Assembly: GCA_002423285.1 (NCBI GenBank)
Contig: DIVF01000001.1
Coordinates: forward strand, 1-63,584
Origin: Micavibrio sp. UBA6139
GTDB lineage: Bacteria; Pseudomonadota; Alphaproteobacteria; Micavibrionales; Micavibrionaceae
Reading direction: 5' to 3'
DNA: 63,584 bases
The notes below the pieces were generated by a model that searched no databases, was not told the origin of the DNA, and saw nothing but the letters and a program-made list of their open reading frames with translations. The position numbers and the translations under genes are program-made. Every line of letters starts with the position of its first letter. Position 1 is the first letter of the stretch. Below, one piece after another: positions 1 to 8,969 of this stretch.

Positions 1-1186
1 CGTCCATGCTCATATTCATCACCGTCAGGGCGTAAATGGCGCTACCAAACGCAATGGCCAGATAAGCGCCGGTGAGGGCAAAGGCAATCCACACGATGAG
101 AGCGTGCTTCGTCTTAGCGGCAGCGGTACGCATTTCCGCAATAGACTCTAACACTGTAGCAACTTGTCCAAGGTCAGACAAGCTAGCTAATTCAAGGCGT
201 TCGCTACGGGTCAGGGGGGCCCTGTCCATCGCCGCGCCGAGATTGACCCCGTTGGACAGTTCCTTATTCGCAGACATCCAGTAATCGGCAACTTCAGGAA
301 CGCTTGTTGCTTCCGATGATTGACGTAATGTTTCATCAATCGGCACAGACCCACGCATCATGCGGGCCGCAGCCCCCATCGAATCCGCAAAACCAAGATC
401 CCGCAGATAACCGCCAATCATCGGTATTTTCCGCACGATCCGCGCAGTCGGCCAATCTGACTTCCCCTTATTCATAAAGAAGGAGAAAACAGCCCAGGCC
501 ATAAACCCACCCATGCCAAACGCCGTACCGATCAACACGTCCCATGTCAGGGACAAATTGCCAACGACGCGGTCAAATTTTTCCAGTTCTTCGGGGTTGG
601 TTGGTTTGTTGTCGTTAAACCATTTCAAAACCATGCCCCGGCCCCAGACCAGGGATTGCACGATGGAGATTACGTCAAACGCCAACCAGCCCATCGTACC
701 AACAATGGCGCGGGTGTTTTTACGTTTTTGGGTAATCGAATGAATGGCGTGGGGAATCCCCTCCATCAGTTTATTGGACCGCTCACTGGCGGCCAGAATA
801 GCAATCGTGCCGTGATCAAAGGCGCGCAAGGCTTTCAGCGCATCAATGACACCCAAGCCCCGGGCCAGAGCTTCCCGCGCCGGGGCCAGAATGTTTTGCC
901 GCATCGGGTGGGTTTCAGCCTGAATAATCCGCCACAATGCCACACCGGGTGAAGTCGAGGTGGAACGGAATTGAATCCCGCGCAAAAGCTGTACCTGCCA
1001 CCAGGTGGAGCGCGCCAGCATCCGTTCAAGGGGGGAGCGTTCATGGGCGCGAATGGCCAGAACATAACCACCCTTTTTACTGATGGCGGTGCGGACATCT
1101 TCGGGTGATGGCAAGTAATAGGATTCGGTGACCCGCTTTGGCCCCGAAGTCGTATCATACGCTACATCTGCTACCCATTGCTGCAT
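1..1186 (-). CDS. GspF/PilC-family inner-membrane platform protein (partial)
   Basis: The C-terminus runs off the left edge of the window; about 395 codons are visible from the ATG at 1186. The protein has the two-half layout of type II secretion / type IV pilus platform proteins. A first cytoplasmic T2SF-like half (about residues 75-155, with the typical ALARGLGVIDAL and LAASERSNKLMEGI stretches) is followed by a hydrophobic segment pair (about 170-245), a second T2SF half starting near IPMIGGYLRDLGFADS, and another membrane segment at the cut end. In this family the protein sits in the inner membrane and couples the assembly ATPase to pilin extraction. It lies 75 bases downstream of the ATPase gene and is transcribed with it. 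The start carries an AAGGGCG-like ribosome site. Whether it serves a pilus or a secretion system cannot be told from this gene alone. Confidence 0.85.
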   Translation of the reverse strand, partial: MQQWVADVAYDTTSGPKRVTESYYLPSPEDVRTAISKKGGYVLAIRAHERSPLERMLARSTWWQVQLLRGIQFRSTSTSPGVALWRIIQAETHPMRQNILAPAREALARGLGVIDALKALRAFDHGTIAILAASERSNKLMEGIPHAIHSITQKRKNTRAIVGTMGWLAFDVISIVQSLVWGRGMVLKWFNDNKPTNPEELEKFDRVVGNLSLTWDVLIGTAFGMGGFMAWAVFSFFMNKGKSDWPTARIVRKIPMIGGYLRDLGFADSMGAAARMMRGSVPIDETLRQSSEATSVPEVADYWMSANKELSNGVNLGAAMDRAPLTRSERLELASLSDLGQVATVLESIAEMRTAAAKTKHALIVWIAFALTGAYLAIAFGSAIYALTVMNMSMD

Positions 1187-1261
1187 GACGCAACATCGCC
1201 CTTTTTAAAAAACAACCTGTAATATTGTAACATGGTGTGACCCATCTGTACCGACAAGGTT

Positions 1262-3142
1262 TTAACCTTCGAGATTCGAAAGTGCGGCCTTTGGATCGAC
1301 AAGACCACTGAGAACAAGATCAACCAACCCTTCACGACGCGTATGCACGATCACACCGTCTTCATGGACGATGGAGTTTACATTGGTCATCAGGGCATTA
1401 TAAATACTATCGCGCTGTGATGGGCCAAGCGGGATCAACAGCGCGTCTAACAGCAGCGTTCTGCCCATAATGCCAGTGCGGTTACATAAATCGCATCCCG
1501 TGGCATTGTGGCGGCGTACTTGCGAATCCGGGTCAATGCCCAGCATATTCAGCTCATGCAGTTCCAGTGCGTCGCCCGCCGTGACCTTATGCGCACAACC
1601 CTGACACAGGGTTTTGATCAAACGCTGGTTCATGATCGCCTTCACCTGTTGCGACAGGGTATAGGTCGAAGACCGCTCCCGCGCTGTGGGCATTAATGAC
1701 CGCAGACGTTCAAAGGTCTGAAGCGCCGTATCAGCGTGAATGGTGGAAATAACAGTGTGTCCGGATTCTGCGGCACGCAGCGCGGTTTCAACCGTATCAC
1801 CATCCCGCATCTCCCCGATGATGATGTAATCAGGGTCATGACGCATCGCGGCGCGGATCAGGTCAGAAAATTCACCGCCCGCCATACCGGGGCGCACCTG
1901 CCACTGCGTGGCGTAGCGCAGTTCATATTCGATTGGATCTTCAATGGTCAAAACATGGCGGCGGCGGCGGTCAATCTGCTGCACGCAGGCATAAAGCGTG
2001 GTTGTCTTACCAGACCCCGTCGGACCAGAGAGCAGGATCAACCCCCCGCCCCCCTTAATATCGGGCGATAAAAGCTGAGATAAATAATCACCGACATCAA
2101 CGTGACGGCGGAACAATTCATCAAACCCTTTCAGCGCGGCACGGTCCAAAAGACGCATGGTGATCTTTTCACCGTCTTGCGCCTGTGGGCCTGCGGCCAC
2201 CCGGACGTCGATGTTGCGGCCCTGCCAGGTAAAGGAAAAACGACCATCCTTTGGCGTGGTTCTATCACCGAAGTTCAAGCCCGCATCGCGCTTCAACAGC
2301 GTGGTCAAACGCGCCATCGCGTCATTGGGCAATAAATGCATCGGAATGACGTCACCATCGATCCGGTAGCGGATCCAGTTTGGCGTTTCCGGGTTGTTAT
2401 CCTGTAACAAGTGAAGATCCGAGGCCCGAAGCTGCAACGCCTCTGCCATCATGTCGCGCTGGAACTGGTTGAGCAAAAGCCCGTTATCAACGTCCGATAA
2501 CCATAGCGCCAGCGTCTTTTCCGTCCGGTCCGCCGACAGATCATGAACCGAGCGCAAAGTATCAAGCAGTTCGGCGCGGTCCCAGACCTCAACCTCAATC
2601 CGGTCAACGACAAGGCCAGACCGGGTCGCGGTGGAAAGCAGCGCCTTTGCCTGACGCTCATTCATCTCATGCAGCGGCGCAATGCGCAGCACACCGTCTT
2701 GCAAACCAATCAAATGAATAGACAGCGGTAACCATGCTTGAACCGGCAAAATCGCACGCAGCTGATCGCCCGTGGCGCGATCGCGAGCACCTTCTTCTTC
2801 ATTCTGCGAAGATCCGCCAGCCCCGGCCAGATCGAGCAATTGTTCCGTGGACCGGGACACGCCCTGATCCATCAGCATGACGCGCTCCTTCTGGACCATA
2901 TCCAGATAGCGTTCGCGCCCTTCGTTTGATCTTAATTTACGGCGATCCGCCCACATGCGGCGCTCAACACCATCGGGTGGAGAGACCTGCCCCTTGCGGC
3001 GATCTTCACGGATGGGAAAACGGCGTTCGGGAACACCCGGTGGAGGAATATCTTCTACAGGATCTGAGCCCTCAGACGAAGGAACAGCGGAATCATTCCC
3101 GCTGCCCATCTGATTGTTGTCTGGGAATTCTTCATCACTCAT
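1262..3142 (-). CDS. GspE/PilB-type assembly ATPase of a type IV pilus or type II system
   Basis: A 626-residue secretion ATPase that would power pilin polymerisation at the inner membrane. Visible motifs are Walker A GPTGSGKTTT (near residue 370), the Asp box TIEDPIEYE, the Walker B-like IIIGEMRD, the His box STIHAD, and a tetracysteine zinc site formed by CQGC and CDLC about 40 residues apart. The N-terminal 90 residues are unusual: acidic and proline-rich, then two arginine-rich ERRFPIREDRRK / ERRMWADRRK motifs. Six bases separate it from the upstream exported-protein gene, so it is probably translated from the same message. With a lipoprotein secretin and a PilP-like partner next door it fits a type IVb pilus (R64/TCP class) better than a classical Gsp system; that choice is inference. 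Confidence 0.9.
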   Translation of the reverse strand: MSDEEFPDNNQMGSGNDSAVPSSEGSDPVEDIPPPGVPERRFPIREDRRKGQVSPPDGVERRMWADRRKLRSNEGRERYLDMVQKERVMLMDQGVSRSTEQLLDLAGAGGSSQNEEEGARDRATGDQLRAILPVQAWLPLSIHLIGLQDGVLRIAPLHEMNERQAKALLSTATRSGLVVDRIEVEVWDRAELLDTLRSVHDLSADRTEKTLALWLSDVDNGLLLNQFQRDMMAEALQLRASDLHLLQDNNPETPNWIRYRIDGDVIPMHLLPNDAMARLTTLLKRDAGLNFGDRTTPKDGRFSFTWQGRNIDVRVAAGPQAQDGEKITMRLLDRAALKGFDELFRRHVDVGDYLSQLLSPDIKGGGGLILLSGPTGSGKTTTLYACVQQIDRRRRHVLTIEDPIEYELRYATQWQVRPGMAGGEFSDLIRAAMRHDPDYIIIGEMRDGDTVETALRAAESGHTVISTIHADTALQTFERLRSLMPTARERSSTYTLSQQVKAIMNQRLIKTLCQGCAHKVTAGDALELHELNMLGIDPDSQVRRHNATGCDLCNRTGIMGRTLLLDALLIPLGPSQRDSIYNALMTNVNSIVHEDGVIVHTRREGLVDLVLSGLVDPKAALSNLEG

Positions 3143-3148
3143 GGCGGA

Positions 3149-4774
3149 TCAATTGCCTGTTGTGGTGGTTGTCGCAGCAGGAGAAGATGTGGAACCTGCT
3201 GTCGCAGAACTTGCATTCGTCGAAGACGGAGCCGACAAAGCGCGGTCAAACAGCAACAGAACTTTTTCATCACCGCTGCGGAATTCAACACCGCTGGTCC
3301 GGATCGTTACATTCCATGGGAAGCCACCGATAACAATTTCTTCACCGTGGAAGACAATCCGGCTGCCGCCTGGGCCTGTAATGATGGCGCGTTTTTGAGA
3401 GTGCGATGTAATCACGAACCCATCCAGAACGCTGCCCGGATCCATATTTTTATCACGCACAATAATCTGGCTGCCAATGCCTCTATCGCCAGACAGTGTC
3501 GCGTTATTTTCACCAGCCGCCAGACGAATGGCGCGGTTATCCTTGCTGACGATGCCTGTGGCGGTGCCACGCACTGGCATGACGAGAATGCCACGCGCGC
3601 CGTCATGGATGACTTGGATATCATCTAAAATGGCACCTTCACGCACCGGGTTCCATGAAACAGTCAAGGCACAGGCCTGAACCGGCTCTAGAACAACATC
3701 CTTTACGCATCCCGACTGGCTCATCGACAAACCGTTATCGGTCCCAGCCAGACGAATATCTTTCAAGGTCACAGCCGAATCGCCGACATTCACCAACGAA
3801 ACCGTGATGGAAGATGAAGTGTTAATGGCTGTGCCAAATTCAACCTTATCCTGAGAGGACACGAGCAAGCCCTTACCCGGCACAGCTTCCGGAAACACTT
3901 TCGCGGCGGAAACTTCGGTTGGGTTAAATTCACCCAACAATGGAACACTGGCAACGCTGGTTGGACCAGAATGCTCAACAACCAAAACGCCTGTTGCCTG
4001 ACCCTTTAGAATGGGAGACCAGATCATGCTGACGATACAGGCCTGACCGGGATCAAGGGCCGTACAATCGGTGCGGAAGCTGAAGCCTGCCTGTTCGGCG
4101 GCCTCAACATAGATGGATTCAATTTCAATGCGGGTAGACGTAATGTTCCGCAAAACAACTGGCTGCACCGCTGGCTGGCTGGTGGTCAGCTGCTCAAAAT
4201 CCATTTCAGACGGGATGGCTTCGACATCGCTTTTGAACGTATTCTTGTCAGAATCATCCGTATCTTCAATGTTCCCCTGCAAGGTGGATGTCGTCAAACG
4301 GGTCACACCTGAATGGCGCATCAACATTTCAACGCGCCAGCGGCCCGTCTGCAAACCTTTAATCGACAAACCAACGGCGCAAACGGCCCCGGCTGGCAAA
4401 TCTTCGGAAATACATTCGTTCAGCGTCACGGCGGCCGACACTGTGGAGGATGGATATAAATTGATCGCCCCGGTTTTCAGCGGACGGCCGCTGTCATTGC
4501 GGAACATGACCACCACTTGCGCGGTAGCACCGACGCTAATATTCCCGGCATCGACGTTGGCCGTTGTCGGAACCAGATCGGCCCCGGCCTTACCGCCCGC
4601 AGCCGCACGCGACCCCGGATCATCAAAGGCCGAAGATGTCTGCGCGCCAGCAGCGCCGGATAAAAGCAGCGATGCCGCAAAGCCAGCGATCAGCGCAAAA
4701 CGACCCGCACGCAGGATACGGAACCCCGCACCCTTGGCCATCAGATCAGTTTTTGTGTCAATCAATGAAATCAT
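3149..4774 (-). CDS. Exported protein with three Cys-paired Ig/ASH-like repeats, possible secretin partner
   Basis: 541 residues with an N-terminal signal segment ending near GAAGAQT. The middle holds three repeats of about 100 residues, each a beta-sandwich-like unit in which two cysteines flank a short PG- or EP-containing turn (CISEDLPAGAVC, CTALDPGQAC, CVKDVVLEPVQAC). They resemble ASH / choice-of-anchor-D modules. The C-terminal 100 residues (IIVRDKNMDPGSVLDG to GEEIVIGGFPWNVTIR) look like the small PilP domain that binds secretins, followed by a Ser/Thr/Ala-rich tail. It sits between the secretin and ATPase genes with 6-base gaps on both sides, so it is probably a periplasmic part of the same machine. 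I do not recognise a named family for the full length. Confidence 0.75.
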   Translation of the reverse strand: MISLIDTKTDLMAKGAGFRILRAGRFALIAGFAASLLLSGAAGAQTSSAFDDPGSRAAAGGKAGADLVPTTANVDAGNISVGATAQVVVMFRNDSGRPLKTGAINLYPSSTVSAAVTLNECISEDLPAGAVCAVGLSIKGLQTGRWRVEMLMRHSGVTRLTTSTLQGNIEDTDDSDKNTFKSDVEAIPSEMDFEQLTTSQPAVQPVVLRNITSTRIEIESIYVEAAEQAGFSFRTDCTALDPGQACIVSMIWSPILKGQATGVLVVEHSGPTSVASVPLLGEFNPTEVSAAKVFPEAVPGKGLLVSSQDKVEFGTAINTSSSITVSLVNVGDSAVTLKDIRLAGTDNGLSMSQSGCVKDVVLEPVQACALTVSWNPVREGAILDDIQVIHDGARGILVMPVRGTATGIVSKDNRAIRLAAGENNATLSGDRGIGSQIIVRDKNMDPGSVLDGFVITSHSQKRAIITGPGGSRIVFHGEEIVIGGFPWNVTIRTSGVEFRSGDEKVLLLFDRALSAPSSTNASSATAGSTSSPAATTTTTGN

Positions 4775-4780
4775 CTGTTT

Positions 4781-6601
4781 TTAGCGGTATTGCGGTGAAT
4801 ATGAAGGTTGTGCCGAATTAGAATAGGACGGGTCCAGCAAATCGGTTGGAATTGTACTGACCGAAGAATCGCTCATCGGGCCCGGTGGTGGTGGAACCAA
4901 GACAATCGGGGAAGACGGCGGCGGCATCATCGGTGCCATAGGCTGGCCAATCGGCGCCAATGGTTCGCTGTCATAAGCATTATTATCGGCCCAATCATTA
5001 ACCGGCATCACAGGCGTTTCAATCGGTGCGCCGCCAACAACATCACGGGTCACATCAGCAACCAGCGGATCAGATGAGATGACTTCACCGGCCTTTTTCA
5101 TCTGCTCAGCGGATGGAATATTACGAACGGCATTATAATGTGCTTCATCATCCTGATTTGCATACACGATCACGCGCGGGCGCATCAGGAAGACCAACTC
5201 AAGATTGTTGGTTTCAACCGTACGGCTGGATGGCAGGACTGGTTTCATCATGCCGGGGCCGGAGGTGCTGTAATTATCCGATTCACGGACCAGACCGGCA
5301 ATCAATAACGAATCACCCGGACGCACGCGCACCTGTGTGGTGACTTCACGCTCGGTTGTCTTTGGCAGCTGGATGGTGGTGGAACCGCCGGCGGTGGACT
5401 GGAAATCGAAGTTTTCAATTTCAAGGACATCGGTCAGTGAAATATCAATGTCGGCATAAACGGTCGCATTGTCCCACGCGCTCTTAATCGTCAGGGTGAA
5501 ACCGGTATCAACTGAATCTGTACTGACAGACGTTGTCGACTGGTTGTTGTCCAGCGTTTCAGAAATGTTGGAGACATAGTTTTCACGGTCAGCCGCACGC
5601 AATTTTGCTTCAGAACCAGACAGCACGGTAATTTGAGGCTGGGAAATTGTTTTCACAGCACCAAATTGGGACAGGAACTGGAACACTTCGGTGGCCGACA
5701 TTTCGCCGTTGGCACCCTGAATATTTTTGGTGGTCGGGATACCGATGCTGATCGGGTTGGTGAAGTTCGGGCCGATGGCACCGTTAATGTTGATCCCGGT
5801 ATTAAACTTGCCAAAGCTGGCGAGCGTGCCCCAGTCAACGCCGGTCGAGTTCCCGGAATTCAAGCTGACTTCCCAGATATAGGTTTCGAACACGATCAAA
5901 GCCGTGCTGCTACGCATACGCTGGAAATAACGAACCGCCATATCGGCATTACGCTGAGAGGCCTGATAAATAATGGTGCGCGTTGATTGGTCGATGATTG
6001 GCGCTGTGCCGATGATCGCCTGCAAACCGGACGCCACGTTCTGCATAAAGGCAGCATCCTGGCTGATCGGTGGAATCTTCACTGTAAATGTCTGGGTTTT
6101 CTTTACGACCAGAACACCATCTTGAAACGCGCAATAGAGTTCAGCCAGACCGCAAACCTGACGCACCACTTGATTCAATGGGCCACGCAGATTGGCAACG
6201 CTGATCGCCTTGGTCAGGCCCTCATCACTTTCAAATGCCAATGGCACATCGTAATCAGCGAGAATAAGCTGCAAAGCACCGGCCAAAGTTTCACCGCGCA
6301 GCTCAAACGGACCAATCATCGCATCCGGCAACGGATCATCATCGGCAACTTCAGGCAACAACACGTCACGGCCCAACGGCAGGTACATGACACTGTCCGG
6401 GCGTTCGTTCACGGCGTTACGGCGTTTTTCAGCAAATGTGGGATTGGGAATATTGGCATTACGCGGATCAGGAATATCAGCAGAAGCACAGCCAGCCAGA
6501 AGGAACACGCCCATCATGAAGGCATGGCGCACGGGACGCCCCTTCAGGATATTGCCTGCACCCGTATGTGCATTCGCTTGTTTCTGCCCTAGTCCAACCA
6601 T
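4781..6601 (-). CDS. Outer-membrane lipoprotein secretin, PilN/BfpB-like
   Basis: About 606 residues forming the outer-membrane pore of the pilus or secretion system. A lipobox FLLAGC is followed by a short linker, an N0/STN-like domain (about 95-175), a second N domain with FQRMRSSTALIVFETYIWEV, and the secretin core ending in RVRPGDSLLIAGLVRE. The C-terminus is proline-rich. Lipidated secretins of this length are typical of type IVb pili. The ATG at 6601 puts the lipidated Cys near residue 38, which is late. A GTG at 6532 preceded by AAGGGG would give a compact lipoprotein signal (RHAFMMGVFLLAGC) and may be the real start. The gene lies 23 bases downstream of a response regulator and 6 bases upstream of the ASH-repeat gene. 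Confidence 0.88.
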   Translation of the reverse strand: MVGLGQKQANAHTGAGNILKGRPVRHAFMMGVFLLAGCASADIPDPRNANIPNPTFAEKRRNAVNERPDSVMYLPLGRDVLLPEVADDDPLPDAMIGPFELRGETLAGALQLILADYDVPLAFESDEGLTKAISVANLRGPLNQVVRQVCGLAELYCAFQDGVLVVKKTQTFTVKIPPISQDAAFMQNVASGLQAIIGTAPIIDQSTRTIIYQASQRNADMAVRYFQRMRSSTALIVFETYIWEVSLNSGNSTGVDWGTLASFGKFNTGININGAIGPNFTNPISIGIPTTKNIQGANGEMSATEVFQFLSQFGAVKTISQPQITVLSGSEAKLRAADRENYVSNISETLDNNQSTTSVSTDSVDTGFTLTIKSAWDNATVYADIDISLTDVLEIENFDFQSTAGGSTTIQLPKTTEREVTTQVRVRPGDSLLIAGLVRESDNYSTSGPGMMKPVLPSSRTVETNNLELVFLMRPRVIVYANQDDEAHYNAVRNIPSAEQMKKAGEVISSDPLVADVTRDVVGGAPIETPVMPVNDWADNNAYDSEPLAPIGQPMAPMMPPPSSPIVLVPPPPGPMSDSSVSTIPTDLLDPSYSNSAQPSYSPQYR

Positions 6602-6624
6602 CACGTTATCAATACCTTAAAATA

Positions 6625-7002
6625 TCAGGCGCGGCTGCGCGTTATCATAACTCTTTGTACAGTCTTCACCAAACGGTCTTTCATCACTGGCTTCATTAGC
6701 ACAGCAGCAACATCCCATTTGGCGGCCTGTTCCAGCAGGTCGTTGTTATCATCCCCGGTTACAAACACCACCGGTGTATCCAGTTCTTTTCCACGCAAGG
6801 CACGTACAAAATCCAAACCGCCCATCGGCTCCATCCGCAAATCAACAATCGCCAGAGCCGTATCCGACCCCATGATATGCAGGGCTTCGACACCGTCCTT
6901 GGCTTCTTGCGTTTCATATCCTGCGTCCTTCAGGTAACGCACAATCTGCATACGGACAAAATCGTTGTCTTCAACGATCAGAATTTTCTGTTTTTCGGCC
7001 AT
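6625..7002 (-). CDS. Single-domain response regulator heading the pilus operon
   Basis: 125 residues consisting only of a receiver domain. Acidic pocket ED at residues 11-12, phospho-acceptor Asp54 in AIVDLRM, and the conserved Lys104 in LMKPVMK are all present. There is no output domain, so it would act by protein-protein contact or within a phosphorelay. The frame stays open up to 7254, but the ATG at 7002 (MAEKQKILIV) begins exactly at the receiver fold and the upstream residues look like untranslated leader, so I chose 7002. It is the first gene of the minus-strand pilus cluster and sits 23 bases from the secretin, which suggests that it controls assembly, extension or localisation of the system. 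Confidence 0.88.
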   Translation of the reverse strand: MAEKQKILIVEDNDFVRMQIVRYLKDAGYETQEAKDGVEALHIMGSDTALAIVDLRMEPMGGLDFVRALRGKELDTPVVFVTGDDNNDLLEQAAKWDVAAVLMKPVMKDRLVKTVQRVMITRSRA

Positions 7003-7232
7003 GTTTTTGCAGATATTTGAAGGTGGAGAAGGGTGAACACGCGTGTTTCCAAGGGCAAAACGCCTTAGCCCACTGATTTGAAACCAGTTTGCATGATGTA
7101 ACAAGGGGTTCGGCCCCCTGAACGCTTTTTTATCCACATATCCACGGTTTTTATATTTCTCGCTGTGATTCCCCATTTTCTTTGTGGGATGCACAGGTAG
7201 AGTCGATGACCTCAACCCAAAGGATTCCAAAA

Positions 7233-7739
7233 ATGCCAGAATGGCTCGCTCCATTGATTGCCCTTCTCTGCGCGGTTGCGGCCTGTGGCTTGCTAGTGGC
7301 GCTGTCGGTGATTGACCTGCGCGTGCGGCTTTTGCCCAATATTCTGGTGCTTCCCTTTGCTATCCTCGGCGTTATTTTCCATACCGCAACGGGATGGGCG
7401 CATCTCACACCGCTCGACATGATCGCGGGTGGCGCGATGGGCTATGGGATACTTTATGGAATTCGCTACACCGCCAACCGCATTTACAAGATGGATACGC
7501 TCGGCCTTGGCGATGTGAAGCTGATGGGCGCGGCCGGATTATGGTTGGGACCAGATGGCGTGTTGATGGCGTTGGTTCTGGGTGCCATTCTCGGCATGGT
7601 TCATGGATTGGCTGTGGCTTTTTACCTGTCCCATAAATCAGGCGAGAAAATAAGCCTGAACAGGTTAGAGGTTCCGGCCGGCCCCGGCTTCGCACTTGGT
7701 ATTGCCGCAATGGGCCTATATCAATACTGGCCATTATAA
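7233..7739 (+). CDS. Prepilin peptidase, A24 family, short CpaA/TadV-like form
   Basis: 168 residues, almost entirely membrane helices. The two catalytic aspartates of the aspartic prepilin peptidases are visible: Asp28 in SVIDLRVRLLPN and Asp94 in the GLGDVKLMGA signature. It lacks the N-terminal zinc-binding methyltransferase region of full-length PilD, so it matches the short CpaA/TadV form. Start choice: the ATG at 7233 has AAAGGATT eight bases upstream, while the more upstream TTG at 7182 and ATG at 7206 do not. It is divergent from the response-regulator/secretin operon and probably matures that system's prepilins. No pilin gene is seen in the window. Confidence 0.9.
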   Translation: MPEWLAPLIALLCAVAACGLLVALSVIDLRVRLLPNILVLPFAILGVIFHTATGWAHLTPLDMIAGGAMGYGILYGIRYTANRIYKMDTLGLGDVKLMGAAGLWLGPDGVLMALVLGAILGMVHGLAVAFYLSHKSGEKISLNRLEVPAGPGFALGIAAMGLYQYWPL

Positions 7740-7754
7740 AAAGAGAGAAACATC

Positions 7755-8969
7755 ATGAGCGGACCATTACACGGATTACGGGTTCTGGATTTGTCACGCG
7801 TTTTAGCCGGACCAGCCTGCACGCAAATTCTGGGGGACATGGGTGCAGATGTGATCAAGGTTGAACGCCCGGGCATCGGCGATGACACCCGCAAATGGGG
7901 CCCGCCCTTCTTAAAAGATGAAAACGGCAACGATACGGCTGAAAGTGCCTATTATCTTTCCTGCAACCGCAATAAGCGTTCCATCGCGATTGATATTACA
8001 ACCAAGGCCGGGCAAGAGATCGTCCATAAGCTGCTCGAAAAATCAGATGTGCTGATTGAGAATTTCAAAGTCGGCAATCTCAGCAAATTCGGCCTTGGCT
8101 ATGATCAGGTCAGCGCCCGCCACCCACATATTATATATGCATCGATCACAGGCTTTGGCCAAAATGGGCCATTGGCCCCAGAACCGGGCTATGATTTTCT
8201 GGTCCAGGCCATGGGCGGGTTGATGGCGGCCACAGGCGAACCAGACGGAACCCCGATGAAGGCCGGTGTCGCGCTCAGCGATATTATGACCGGGCTTTAT
8301 ACGGCGATTGGTATTCTGGCGGCATTGAATGAACGCCATAAATCAGGGCTGGGCCAGCATGTCGATTTATCGCTGCTGGATTGCACACTCGCATCCATGA
8401 CCAATCTGGCGCAATTCTATCTGACATCCGGCCATGTTGCGCCGCGTCTTGGCAACGCCCATTCCACCATCGTTCCCTATCAGGCCTTCAAGACAGCAGA
8501 TGGTTACGTCATCATCGCCGTTGGCAATGACACACAGTTCCGCCGTCTGAGTGAAGCCTTAGGCCAGAACTGGGCCGATGATGAACGCTTCGCCACCAAC
8601 CGGGCCCGCGTTTTGAACCGACAGGATTTAACACCGCAACTTGAATCCATCATCGCGCAAAAACCAACAGCCCTTTGGACGGATCTGTTCCGCGAAATTG
8701 ATGTTCCCGGCGGTCCCGTCAACACGATGGATCAGGTTTTCGCGCAAGAACAAATCGCCGCGCGCGACATGAAAATTACCATGGAACATTCCGCCACATC
8801 GAAAAACATTGATCTGGTCGGCAGCCCGTTGAAATTATCACGCAGCCCCGTTGAATACCGCCTGTCCCCACCCGCAGAGGGCCAGCAAACCCGCGACATT
8901 TTACACAGCATCCTGATGATGAAGGATGAGGTGATTGATACTTTGATGAAAGACGGAACCATTCGATGA
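7755..8969 (+). CDS. CaiB/BaiF family class III CoA-transferase
   Basis: 404 residues, full length for class III CoA-transferases, which move CoA between carboxylic acids. The N-terminal GLRVLDLSRVLAGP and DMGADVIKVE motifs, the VLIENFKVG segment and the central GYDFLVQAMGGLMAATG region, whose Asp is the catalytic residue in the family, are all present. Substrate cannot be inferred from sequence alone; formyl-CoA, succinyl-CoA or dicarboxylate transferases all share these features. A GAGAG ribosome site precedes the ATG. The stop overlaps the pyrB start by four bases (ATGA), so the two are translationally coupled despite having no obvious pathway link. Confidence 0.9.
   Translation: MSGPLHGLRVLDLSRVLAGPACTQILGDMGADVIKVERPGIGDDTRKWGPPFLKDENGNDTAESAYYLSCNRNKRSIAIDITTKAGQEIVHKLLEKSDVLIENFKVGNLSKFGLGYDQVSARHPHIIYASITGFGQNGPLAPEPGYDFLVQAMGGLMAATGEPDGTPMKAGVALSDIMTGLYTAIGILAALNERHKSGLGQHVDLSLLDCTLASMTNLAQFYLTSGHVAPRLGNAHSTIVPYQAFKTADGYVIIAVGNDTQFRRLSEALGQNWADDERFATNRARVLNRQDLTPQLESIIAQKPTALWTDLFREIDVPGGPVNTMDQVFAQEQIAARDMKITMEHSATSKNIDLVGSPLKLSRSPVEYRLSPPAEGQQTRDILHSILMMKDEVIDTLMKDGTIR

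Noticed and set aside
1262..3142. Tad/CpaF-type ATPase, suggested by the nearby CpaA-like peptidase
   Set aside because: The tetracysteine motif and overall layout are GspE/PilB-like; CpaF proteins lack it, and no other tad genes are present.
4113..4784. 223-codon open frame on the plus strand opposite the ASH-repeat gene
   Set aside because: It mirrors the real minus-strand gene, has no ribosome site and shows no recognisable domain; the minus-strand protein has a signal peptide and ordered repeats.
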